From a virus: a stretch of DNA of 46,927 nt. The notes beneath the pieces are model-generated. The model saw nothing but the letters and a program-made list of their open reading frames with translations. It did no database searches and was not told where the DNA came from. This document shows, one piece after another, positions 33,001-39,116 of this stretch (position 1 is the stretch's first letter; the number at the start of each line of letters is the position of its first letter). Both the position numbers and the translations under genes were made by a program. The stretch covers positions 1-46,927 of the IMG/VR virus record IMGVR_UViG_3300030060_003381. One strand, 5' to 3'.

Positions 33001-35777
33001 GAGTAAAACCTACAAAAGGTATTAGCGTATTTGATTTTGATGATACGTTAGCTAAAACTAAAGAAAAGGTTATAGTTAACATGCCTAATGGTGAAACAAG
33101 AGAAATAAGTGCATCAGAATTTGCTGAAACAGCTGGTCAATTAGAAGCAGAAGGTGCTGAATTTGATTTTAAGAATTTTGAAAATGTAGCTAAAGATACT
33201 CAAGAAGGACCACTGGCTGATCTAGCTAGGAAACGTCAAGGTAAGTTTGGTAGTGGAGATATATTTGTTTTAACAGCTAGACCCAATAGCGCAGGACCAG
33301 CTATACAAAAATTCCTTAAAAGTATTGGTATAAATATACCTTTAAAAAATATTACTGGATTAGCTGATGGATCACCACAAGCTAAAGTTGATTTTATATT
33401 AAACAAAACAGCTGAAGGTTATAATGATTTTTATTTTGCTGATGATTCTTTTGCTAATGTGGAAGGTGTTAAACAAGTTTTAGACGCATTAGACGTTAAA
33501 AACGAGGTTCAGCAAGCCATGGAAAGCAAAGGTAGAAAACTAAACCAAGAGTTTAATAAGCAAATAGAAGAAGTTACTGGTGTTGGTAGATTTAAACAAT
33601 ATTCAACAGCTAGAGCTAAATTAGAAGGAAAAAAGAAAGATGGAGGTTTAGTAAAAAGATTTATTAGACAGTTTAAAATTACCCCATCAGCTGATGATTT
33701 TTTAGGTTTGCTATATTCTATTGTAGGTAAAGGTGAACAAGGAAATAAACATTTAAAATTTATAAAAGATAATTTAATAGATGTTTATAACAAAGCAGAA
33801 AGAGAATTGTTATCTGCTAAAGTAGCTGTAGCTAGAGACTTTGCCGCGTTAAGAAAAAAGTTTCCAACATTAAAAGGAAGTAAATTAAGTTTTAGAAATC
33901 CGTTGTTAAAAGAAATAGATGGAGGACCTTTTAATAAAGAGCAAGCTATAAGAGTTTACATATGGAATAAACAAGGTAATGATATACCTGACATGTCTAA
34001 AAGAGATATAAATAGACTGGTTAAAGCAGTAGAAGCAGATCCTGAACTAAGCGTGTTTGCTGATGAATTACAACTTATTCAAAAAGGTAGAACATATCCT
34101 GCTCCAGGAAAAAATTGGTTAGGTGGAAGTATTAAAAACGATATAATAGATGGACTAGACACATCGTTTAGAGCAGAACTAATGAAAGAGTTTAATGAAA
34201 ATGTTGATGCTATATTTGATGACGCAATGTTTAATAAACTTGAAGCTATATATGGAAGTAAATATGTAGAAGCCTTAAAAGATTCTCTACGTAGAATGAA
34301 AAGCGGTAGCAACAGACCAGTTATGGTAGGTGCAGGTGCAGGTTTAGTAAATGAAATGCTAGACTGGTTAAATGCTTCTGTTGCAAATGTTATGTTCTTA
34401 AACATGAGATCTGGTTTGCTTCAAACTTTATCTGCTGTAAACTTTATAAATTGGGGTGATAATAATATTGTAGATGCTTCTAAAGCTTTTGCTAGTAAAG
34501 AAATGTGGCCAACATTTTTAAAATTAATGAATTCTGATTACTTAGTTAACAGACGTGATGGTTTAAAAATAAATGTTAATGAAGCTGAACTTGCAGATGC
34601 GGCTAAAAAAGGTGGTATTAAAGGAGCTTTTAGTTACTTACTAGATAAAGGTTTTGCTATTACAAGAATAATGGATAGTTTTGCTATAGCATTAGGTGGT
34701 GCGCCATTTTTTATTAATCGTAAAAAAGCTTTACTTAATAGAGTTAATCCTAAAACAGGTAAAAAATATACTGAAGCTGAAGCTGAAGAGCAAGCATTTG
34801 CAGATTTTTATGCCATAGCAGAAGACACTCAACAATCTAGTAATCCAAGTAAAATATCTTCTCAACAAGCAAGTTTTGCTGGTCGTCTACTTTTATCGTT
34901 TCAAAATGTTACGATGCAGTATAATAGAAAAACTAAAAAATCTATACAAGATCTATATAATAGACGTAAAAAGCCTGGTATGACTCAACGTGAAAGTGAT
35001 ATGAGTAACTTGTCTAGTATTGTTTATTATGTTGGTATGCAGAACTTAATGTTTAATGCTTTGCAACAAGCAATGTTTGCTATGTTGTTTGATGAAGAAG
35101 ACGAAGACAAAAGAAAAGATGATAGGTTGGCAAGGACATTAAATGGTATGGCTGATTCGTTGCTGTTTGGTCTTGGTTTTGGTGGAGCAATAATTTCTAC
35201 TACTAAAAACATACTTATGCGTGTTGCTGAAGAATCAGATAAAAATAAACCTGATTATAGAGATATACCTGACGATGTGTTTGATGTAAGCTCTGTTATA
35301 GATGCTAAATATAGAAAACTTAAATCAGCAGCTAGAACATTTACATTTGAAAGAGATGAAATAAAAAGAAGAGGTTGGAGCTTAGATAATCCAGCTTACT
35401 TAGCAGTAGCTCAAATAATATCTGCTGTTACTAATGCTCCTGTAGATAGAGTATTAATGAAAGTTAACAATTTAAGACAAGCCTCAGATGAATCTGTTAG
35501 GATGTGGAAAAGAGTAGCTTTAACTCTTGGTTGGAGTGGTTGGAACTTTAATTTACCATATTGGGGAAGACAAAGTACAGTTGAAAGAGAAGCTAAAGAA
35601 GATGCTAATATTAAAGAAAATTACGAAAAACAAGTTAAAGAAGTTAAGTCCAAAGGATTTACTAAGAAAATTCCAATGGAAGGACCGAATCATTATAAAC
35701 CAAAAGGTGAACTTGGTGTAGATTATATGCAAGTAGAAAGACCAAGTGGTGTCATACAATATTACGTAAAACCATAA
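27039..35777 (+). CDS. Giant internal virion protein with HAD-like domain, 2912 aa
   Basis: The N-terminal 500 residues are acidic and helical. A Gly/Ala hydrophobic zone (about 520-560) and further hydrophobic stretches (700-800) follow, as expected for a channel-forming ejection protein. Around 1040-1060 lies a peptidase-like LEELFHATIK (1048-1057) in which the first His of HExxH is Glu. Residues 1994-2150 form a HAD-type phosphatase-like domain: D1999-F-D2001-D-T2003 (motif I), F-V-L-T2079-A-R-P (motif II), and F-A-D2135-D2136-S (motif IV). The C-terminal 600 residues have membrane-like helices (LLFGLGFGGAIIS). The position corresponds to T7 gp16-type core proteins injected with DNA. Confidence 0.8.
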   Translation: MQTYDDYLATVPEGQEPLSAEEFEQSLVDKEDKEIKKLRSDEQMVSDSAKIAENIDDNEMITIGVSGDLATDVGKEGYRGSTRLKKEDLLTSQTLMNQAYQYIDTVSSDGFVKYDENVLKDKAAELYFGEVDDYEADYTWDKTKSKNDPRGRYYGYNLIADVNNANQRGEYETEEEYQAALASAKREAHKKFGNQDDYDKYLRETLGDKYEAYIKYKKGEDVEMDDDVIQRAKEKLFAEELNRFNRSDEGFGGKYGEEIQEIVKILTGDVKSKEELYKATNVTKDLINAKAASVEQQQAELEKKQKPFVDAIDEAGKKIIDEFGENYQDFGRRYSDGKLMGMNDDLFMSEEDFEEKKVLFTQYMEDYSAAYDAYTQQDFEGQYDLLIKNSDNLGVLVNKYMKDVEAIADSSDKDYLIAKAAGFDYSISGRAAAAMEDFFIKGGKNVLNLTGQLGLKAIKALTFNPALDAQIDKTIKNMSDGIANYNQRLAQHRAETLPPALTLDDVEFGADGSGVLRYVGEALADNSPSILTTFIPAGLAIKGAAGVARATQALKAARIGKGGVRLHGNAKAVQTANAAYREALATQKTYGLYGMRAAQGIFFAGESGGKYGDIVVEEYNIRDRIDEINERLEIESLPEGERKALIQEKEEANNTLSNNYSFARKAFSSYGFGAVATVAETMGSLSLVSGVQKAARSYAKKEIKKELYTNATNFKGVLAGTVIKGLRPAVTKAMPSEVFEEAFTQVGHNAIDIVALNEDKSLLEGLNADFFVKTAITSFAIMAPTTMNNTRQMLQDEFKTRDEMLDNKSDVHRLITIQGRLNSGALDTKEKRAFYNAEKKALIKKLGFYDAQVMQKLNHMTEAEIREVADINQKQRFLDKQMKGLASTGGSLEQDKVFEKTKQDLRKESEALEIRKNELLNRKTENVLENQKRLNEKYGTSPNIDLAYTLGLNDFAFDAALTMSDKNKKFTQISSESFQNPAAIRAELEAAGYEAADVDLIVDKFMGETQSNAMYLPNGDIIINQGAIDARMHSSNQSDGNYAALAPLEELFHATIKSKGLKVEGLLKKDAALATNELLELIKGKMETGTPKQKKDLQDLLERVEMYKSNGEYNYEEMLAQINNGMMLGVINASDFQALPSFKSFLNGAIQKILGDPSWMLELNTASDVNQFMNNWRGNILEGKAGIDQIPPEDEIVNAKPNIRDDEAMQSVGQVIPQATQAYMELDNEMLQQGLNEAIQNKTDQQFPLAQALVEKNWPLISKSLNINNQQEMEAAKEVVIDQILGQFEGSGQGKYGPRNTSALAGFDLEGGAQVSTYLAETIRTRKPEIDAAIADRTGGPGIQVDQVGDVVTQTETTEVAKVRPVPSKTTKFSKDILARVETDKAGLETKITEAVQESYKGKEVTLAETRNIPEKVAKVYTDMLEITNPNRLTDKSQTFSVTDEAGLRNAQMFLTQNAQADFANLPKALDASGKGTFIPLNVKRALYTDGKKTGSLKDYLDLIKIPATKKIYRDSAKVGTIRGLLSLHIRNRMLETAQPDSAKRKASGAQFSKGKKINLNKYKEIARAKDKNAANDIVGTKTEINQDNRKKVQDEVQNAIETQGLNENTFNAARFNNAGAQRTRLENGDVVYDLSNGKKIKGVPIYETGTKKIKRNKDGSKRFKQPTLKQIEAEFGEGVTLVPGRNRLYYGVNDPAYIKARDAAIKNNKKGQKTFKRVTVKNAFTEKGRKQAAINMDILEETALELEKAVANGMPLSIAAIIIEGAYQSTNGLIKVAAPFKYKSTKFEYAEDGKKSDRQGNKYREEHSPPASVIGASLLLAIKNGNVKDVMSGIRDNFIQIQLSKKDDTKLDRAGFASILPEDTSVLTPNIAAIRLAAADINLNSIVNPVTGKTMAEEVGLPIKNKADINLESVHYQNELIVESKGEILPIHKQKLKASLPVQNAKANVASENANDFDVIVNKEQRSQQQKDVMIASMESRGKAIERVKPTKGISVFDFDDTLAKTKEKVIVNMPNGETREISASEFAETAGQLEAEGAEFDFKNFENVAKDTQEGPLADLARKRQGKFGSGDIFVLTARPNSAGPAIQKFLKSIGINIPLKNITGLADGSPQAKVDFILNKTAEGYNDFYFADDSFANVEGVKQVLDALDVKNEVQQAMESKGRKLNQEFNKQIEEVTGVGRFKQYSTARAKLEGKKKDGGLVKRFIRQFKITPSADDFLGLLYSIVGKGEQGNKHLKFIKDNLIDVYNKAERELLSAKVAVARDFAALRKKFPTLKGSKLSFRNPLLKEIDGGPFNKEQAIRVYIWNKQGNDIPDMSKRDINRLVKAVEADPELSVFADELQLIQKGRTYPAPGKNWLGGSIKNDIIDGLDTSFRAELMKEFNENVDAIFDDAMFNKLEAIYGSKYVEALKDSLRRMKSGSNRPVMVGAGAGLVNEMLDWLNASVANVMFLNMRSGLLQTLSAVNFINWGDNNIVDASKAFASKEMWPTFLKLMNSDYLVNRRDGLKINVNEAELADAAKKGGIKGAFSYLLDKGFAITRIMDSFAIALGGAPFFINRKKALLNRVNPKTGKKYTEAEAEEQAFADFYAIAEDTQQSSNPSKISSQQASFAGRLLLSFQNVTMQYNRKTKKSIQDLYNRRKKPGMTQRESDMSNLSSIVYYVGMQNLMFNALQQAMFAMLFDEEDEDKRKDDRLARTLNGMADSLLFGLGFGGAIISTTKNILMRVAEESDKNKPDYRDIPDDVFDVSSVIDAKYRKLKSAARTFTFERDEIKRRGWSLDNPAYLAVAQIISAVTNAPVDRVLMKVNNLRQASDESVRMWKRVALTLGWSGWNFNLPYWGRQSTVEREAKEDANIKENYEKQVKEVKSKGFTKKIPMEGPNHYKPKGELGVDYMQVERPSGVIQYYVKP

Positions 35778-35779
35778 TT

Positions 35780-35857
35780 ATGAAAAAATTTATTGATAAG
35801 CTGCAGCAGGCTTGGAACAAATTGCTGTACAAACTAATGTTTAAAAAATACAAATAA
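35780..35857 (+). CDS. Basic amphipathic micropeptide, 25 aa
   Basis: A complete ATG-to-TAA frame fills the gap after the giant gene, with its stop overlapping the next ATG (TAATG). The peptide begins KKFIDKLQQAWNKLL and continues Tyr-Lys-Leu-Met-Phe with a Lys/Tyr end. It is strongly basic, and its hydrophobic residues fall on one helix face, like membrane-active or antimicrobial peptides. No start alternative exists. It could be a leader for coupling to the secreted protein downstream or a membrane-acting lysis factor. It is too short for family assignment. Confidence 0.5.
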   Translation: MKKFIDKLQQAWNKLLYKLMFKKYK

Positions 35858-36084
35858 TGAAAAAAATAATTTTAATTTTATTAGCATTTACTTTAACAAC
35901 AAATGCGCAAGAAAGAAAAAAATGTGTAACAACTACAATTGAAAAAGTAGGTGAGCACAAAGTAAAAGTTATCAGAAAAAATACATGTGGTGATCAGATG
36001 GTTATAAATATTCAAACATATTTAAGAAAAGACTGGCAAGCACTACAGAAAAAAAGAAAACAAAGAAAAAAAAGAAATAAATAA
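35857..36084 (+). CDS. Small secreted basic protein, 75 aa
   Basis: A clear Sec signal peptide of flavobacterial type (MKKIILILLAFTLTTNAQ, cleavage after Gln18) precedes a short, very basic mature chain. That chain has two Cys (23 and 44) that could form a disulfide around the central VGEHKVKVIRKN, and it ends in a dense Lys/Arg tail (KKRKQRKKRNK). It would reach the periplasm or outer membrane. TAATG overlaps link it to the micropeptide upstream and the beta-barrel candidate downstream, so the three are likely made together. Function unknown. Confidence 0.68.
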   Translation: MKKIILILLAFTLTTNAQERKKCVTTTIEKVGEHKVKVIRKNTCGDQMVINIQTYLRKDWQALQKKRKQRKKRNK

Positions 36085-37253
36085 TGAAAAAAATATTAGC
36101 TCTTATTTTACTCGTAACATTCTCTTTTCAAGCACAAGAAAAGAAAAAGTTATTTAAAGATTTTTTTAAGTATAGTACTGTATATATATCAGGTGATATT
36201 AAAAACGCTAAAGAAAATGCACCTAATTATTTTGTTAGAACAAATCCTAATGGAAGTTTATATGATGTACCTGTTGTAGTTGATGGAACAAACTACTATG
36301 ATTTTGATTATAGGTATGGTTTTGGTATTCGTAAGATCGCAAGGTTTGATTATGAATTAAAAGGCAAAAACTATTATGATGGGACTGAATCTAACGTATC
36401 TATGACTGCTCCTAATTCAGCGGTTAATGGATTTGAATATGTATTTCATACTGAAAAAGAAAGATCCAGAGATGATGTATTTCAAAATCATCGATATTTT
36501 CTAAAACACAGTGGAAAATACCATATTATTAAGATAGAAAGTAGAAAACAAGGAAAAGTAAATTTTGATTACAAATCAGCAGAGTTAAGAGCTAAATTAC
36601 CTATTGGTAAAAAGTTTAGTTTATCAGGAGGAATTATGTATCGTACACATGAAAGACCTTATGGTTATAACCCTGTAGAGATATGGTTAAATGAAACTAC
36701 TCCAGATGGATATGCGGTAAACCCATGGTATACACTTGGTTTTTATTACGGTTATGATGATATTTATTATACATCAGAAGATCAAGATGGTAACGAAGTA
36801 AGTGATTGGTATTGGATTAATCCAGCGGGTGAGACTGTAGCTTATACAGATTTACAATTTAGACAAACAGTGTTTACTGATCTTATGAATCGTTATAATA
36901 ATGAAATATGGGCAGATATAGACGCTTTTGGTGTTATATCACCAGTGCTCGGTTTTGACTTTTATCATTATAAAAATAACTTTTGGCTTCATGCTTATGG
37001 TTCTTATTTATTACCATATCATAAATATGTAAAAGGTGATGAAGATTTTAGTTATCATAATAGAAACAATTGGGGACTTGGAGGATTAATACAAGATGCT
37101 GAAAAAGAACAGTGGGAAGATTATCAAACAGGAATACAATTTGGTTGGAAACTGAGCAAAAGCATAGGAGTATTTGTTGAAGGCGAATATACTAAGTTTT
37201 GGGATAGTAAAATATATAATAGTTCAGTTGGCCTGAACATAACATTAAAGTAA
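36084..37253 (+). CDS. Predicted outer-membrane beta-barrel protein, 389 aa
   Basis: The signal peptide KKILALILLVTFSFQAQ is followed by a 370-residue chain rich in Tyr, Phe, Trp, Asp, Asn and Gly with many alternating amphipathic strands: YRYGFGIRKIARFDYELKG, KVNFDYKSAELRAKLP, KFSLSGGIMYRTHERPYGYN, FWLHAYGSYLLP, YQTGIQFGWKLS. It ends in S-S-V-G-L-N-I-T-L-K, close to a barrel-closing strand although not ending in Phe. I infer insertion in the host outer membrane during infection, perhaps masking a receptor or changing permeability. Such a protein is unusual in a phage genome. It overlaps the preceding gene as TAATG. Confidence 0.7.
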   Translation: MKKILALILLVTFSFQAQEKKKLFKDFFKYSTVYISGDIKNAKENAPNYFVRTNPNGSLYDVPVVVDGTNYYDFDYRYGFGIRKIARFDYELKGKNYYDGTESNVSMTAPNSAVNGFEYVFHTEKERSRDDVFQNHRYFLKHSGKYHIIKIESRKQGKVNFDYKSAELRAKLPIGKKFSLSGGIMYRTHERPYGYNPVEIWLNETTPDGYAVNPWYTLGFYYGYDDIYYTSEDQDGNEVSDWYWINPAGETVAYTDLQFRQTVFTDLMNRYNNEIWADIDAFGVISPVLGFDFYHYKNNFWLHAYGSYLLPYHKYVKGDEDFSYHNRNNWGLGGLIQDAEKEQWEDYQTGIQFGWKLSKSIGVFVEGEYTKFWDSKIYNSSVGLNITLK

Positions 37254-37254
37254 A

Positions 37255-37728
37255 ATGGGAAAAAAAGAAAGATTACAAAGAAGAGTCAAAAGAATTGACG
37301 ATAGGTTTAAAGCAAAGGTTGCAAAAGGAAAAAAAGGCACGGATAGTGATATTCAAAATCATGAAAATAGAATAGAACGTTTAGCTAAGAAAGGTGGATT
37401 TACTGCTCCTTTTATGTCAAAATCTCCTTTAAAAGAATTAGGAGAAGTACATATAGGAAACCCTAATGAAACTCCTGACGGTAAAAAATTAGGTCCTACA
37501 AAAATAGGAAATAAGTTGATGGAACCTCATATGGAAACTATTACAAATGCGGCTAATGCTATAAATTCAGGAGATGAAGGAGCTATTGAAAACGCAATTA
37601 ATACAAAATTAAAATTAACTTCAGGTGGAAAAGGTAGAACCTCTACTGGAGCTCCAATTAGCGTGCCTTCATTTACAACTACAGTGTATGATGCAACAAA
37701 AGAATCTGGTTTAATAGAAGACGAATAA
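37255..37728 (+). CDS. SPF/SPL-motif protein with basic N-terminus, 157 aa
   Basis: The first 45 residues form a very basic helical segment (GKKERLQRRVKRIDDRFKAK, then ENRIERLAKK), which could bind nucleic acid. Directly after it stands F-T-A-P-F-M-S-K-S-P-L-K-E-L (residues 49-62), the same block that opens the next genes at 37743 and 38215. The remainder is a polar region and a C-terminal Gly/Ser/Thr/Pro stretch with SAPVPSFTTTVYD-like beta character. Function unknown. The internal position of the motif suggests a modular tag behind an added N-terminal domain. Confidence 0.65.
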   Translation: MGKKERLQRRVKRIDDRFKAKVAKGKKGTDSDIQNHENRIERLAKKGGFTAPFMSKSPLKELGEVHIGNPNETPDGKKLGPTKIGNKLMEPHMETITNAANAINSGDEGAIENAINTKLKLTSGGKGRTSTGAPISVPSFTTTVYDATKESGLIEDE

Positions 37729-37742
37729 TAAAACAAGTAATT

Positions 37743-37931
37743 ATGAGTAAATTTAGTTCGCCATTTATGGCAAAAAGTCCCTTAAATAGTAGAAAAGGAG
37801 AAAAAGTTTCTTGGAAGTATGGAGATGGTACATATAGCGGTACATGTATAAATGATGATTGTAGTAGAGCTAGAACCGAAAATGGTAAAGTTAAATACTT
37901 ACCTAAAAATAAAAAGAATAAAGATGATTAA
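37743..37931 (+). CDS. Small SPF/SPL-motif protein, 62 aa
   Basis: The N-terminus MSKFSSPFMAKSPLNSRKGE carries the most complete form of the shared motif. The rest is a compact WKYGDGTYSGTCINDDCSRA unit with two Cys, then a basic tail. The K-V-S-W-K-Y-G-D-G-T-Y-S-G pattern resembles a small beta-hairpin or Tudor/SH3-like strand pair, which is only an impression. Its stop lies eight bases inside the next gene. With the genes at 37255 and 38215 it forms a local trio sharing the motif. Confidence 0.68.
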   Translation: MSKFSSPFMAKSPLNSRKGEKVSWKYGDGTYSGTCINDDCSRARTENGKVKYLPKNKKNKDD

Positions 37932-38211
37932 CAAGTCACCATTCTATATAAAAGAAGAAGCTTACGAAAAGCAAAATAGAGCTATGCGTAAAAAGCATAA
38001 AAAAGAAACTGGTAAAACCTTAGGTGATAGACAAACTTCAGGTACAGGTCCCAGAAGAGTTTCTTTTGCTTGTAGATTTGCGGGTATGGCTGGAGCATTA
38101 AAAGATGCAAAAGGTGAACCAACAAAATTAGCAATGGCTTTAAAAAAGTGGGGTTTTGGAAGCAAAGAAAGCGCTAGAGCCTTTTGTAATAAACATAAAG
38201 AAAAAAAATAA
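37924..38211 (+). CDS. Small basic SPF-motif protein, 95 aa
   Basis: The frame is open from 37852, but the ATG at 37924 overlapping the previous stop gives the sensible start MINKSPFYIKEEAYEKQ. The following core, PRRVSFACRFAGMAGALKDA, then KGEPTKLAMALKKWGFGSKE and SARAFCNKHK, resembles from memory a family of small basic phage proteins with a C-R-x-x-G-M-x-G...LKKWGF signature whose function is unknown to me. The protein is rich in Lys/Arg and could bind DNA. The S-P-F at residues 5-7 links it to the neighbouring motif proteins. Confidence 0.68.
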   Translation: MINKSPFYIKEEAYEKQNRAMRKKHKKETGKTLGDRQTSGTGPRRVSFACRFAGMAGALKDAKGEPTKLAMALKKWGFGSKESARAFCNKHKEKK

Positions 38212-38214
38212 ATC

Positions 38215-38403
38215 ATGAGTAATTTTACGAGTCCATTTATGGCAAGAAGTCCTTTGGCTGAATTAAAAGGTATGAAGGTTAAAAAAGATAAACCAGCTAA
38301 ACCAGTTGCTCCTGTTGTACCTATACCACCAAATGTTGCATCATTTGAAGGAAGTGGAAGATCTAAGGTAACAAGAAGAGGAGACGAAACTTACAAAAAT
38401 TAA
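38215..38403 (+). CDS. Small SPF/SPL-motif protein, 62 aa
   Basis: The N-terminus MSNFTSPFMARSPLAELKG is almost identical to that of the gene at 37743 over 14 residues, while the rest differs completely. It is a Lys/Pro/Val-rich, probably disordered linker (KKDKPAKPVAPVVPIPPNVA) and a basic, Gly/Ser/Arg-rich end. The sharp switch from conserved tag to unrelated body is the clearest sign that the motif is a separable element. It lies four bases after its neighbour and 11 bases before the lipoprotein gene. Confidence 0.68.
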   Translation: MSNFTSPFMARSPLAELKGMKVKKDKPAKPVAPVVPIPPNVASFEGSGRSKVTRRGDETYKN

Positions 38404-38413
38404 TAATAAATAA

Positions 38414-38857
38414 ATGAAAATATGGAAAATTGCCCTATATGTGGTGGCCATTGCGGCCTTTGCTAGTTGTGGAACATACACACAAGCACCAAAAAACACT
38501 ATTAAAGTACTAGCGGTTACTCATGAAGGTGATACTATTCAGCTTGATGTTAATTCGTTAAGACCTAGAGTATATCAAAATATTTACCACACTTATCCTT
38601 ACTATCATAATTACTGGAGACCATCTCCTTATTATGGAATGTGGGGTTGGGGTAATTATTATTATACAGTACCAAGACCACAGGTAACCGTACCTAATAT
38701 ATCTAATGTTACATTACCAAATAACAAACCTACAGGCACTTATAATAAACCAGCTAACGTAGGAACAGGACCATCGTTATCACCAAGTTTAAGTACACCA
38801 TCTAATAACACTATAAACAAATCAAATGGCAGCACCCCAAATAAGCGAAGAAACTAA
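38414..38857 (+). CDS. Phage-encoded lipoprotein, possible outer spanin, 147 aa
   Basis: A type II signal peptide (KIWKIALYVVAIAAFASC) ends in a lipobox F-A-S-C with the lipidated Cys at 19. No acidic Bacteroidota surface-export signal follows the Cys (GTYTQAPKN), so a periplasm-facing outer-membrane anchor is expected. A Tyr/Trp/Pro-rich middle (YHTYPYYHNYWRPSPYYGMW) and a Pro/Asn/Thr/Ser-rich C-terminus follow. Proline-rich lipoproteins overlapping a single-span membrane protein gene resemble outer spanins. The 32-base overlap with the gene at 38826 fits that idea, although the order is reversed from lambda Rz/Rz1. Alternatives are a superinfection-exclusion or cell-surface lipoprotein. Confidence 0.72.
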   Translation: MKIWKIALYVVAIAAFASCGTYTQAPKNTIKVLAVTHEGDTIQLDVNSLRPRVYQNIYHTYPYYHNYWRPSPYYGMWGWGNYYYTVPRPQVTVPNISNVTLPNNKPTGTYNKPANVGTGPSLSPSLSTPSNNTINKSNGSTPNKRRN

Positions 38858-39116
38858 GGTAACACTAGATCTTAAAACTATTGGAATGATAGTGGCGTTT
38901 GTAATTACACTAGCAGGTATGTGGTTTACATTACAAGCAGATATAGCACAGGCAAAAGAATTACCGGCACCTGTGATCGATAGAGTTGAGTATGATTTAA
39001 AAGACGAATTGATACGTCAAACAATAATGGATACACAAGAAGATGTTGAAGAAATAAAAGAGACAATTGATAAAATCGACGAAAGATTATACGAAATACA
39101 AAAAAACGGAAGATGA
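38826..39116 (+). CDS. Single-span membrane protein with coiled coil, 96 aa
   Basis: One transmembrane helix (about 18-36, LKTIGMIVAFVITLAGMWF) is followed by a periplasmic or cytoplasmic helical segment ending in an acidic coiled coil (DTQEDVEEIKETIDKIDERL). This layout fits an inner-membrane spanin or a small holin/antiholin-type protein. The gene overlaps the lipoprotein by 32 bases in another frame and the next gene by four (ATGA). An M15 peptidase gene lies within 600 bases, so this neighbourhood looks like a lysis cassette. Which lysis role it has cannot be decided from sequence alone. Confidence 0.68.
   Translation: MAAPQISEETKVTLDLKTIGMIVAFVITLAGMWFTLQADIAQAKELPAPVIDRVEYDLKDELIRQTIMDTQEDVEEIKETIDKIDERLYEIQKNGR

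Noticed and set aside
33021-33060. DFDDT in the giant protein as an RNA-polymerase DxDGD-type catalytic motif, as in crAss-like phages
   Set aside because: The Gly is missing, and the later LTARP and ADDS motifs at proper spacing fit a HAD fold much better. No other polymerase motif was seen.
32789-33082. Minus-strand open frames of 60-108 codons opposite the giant gene
   Set aside because: They are hydrophobic Ser/Leu/Phe-rich antisense readings typical of AT-rich coding DNA, and no leader or neighbour supports them.
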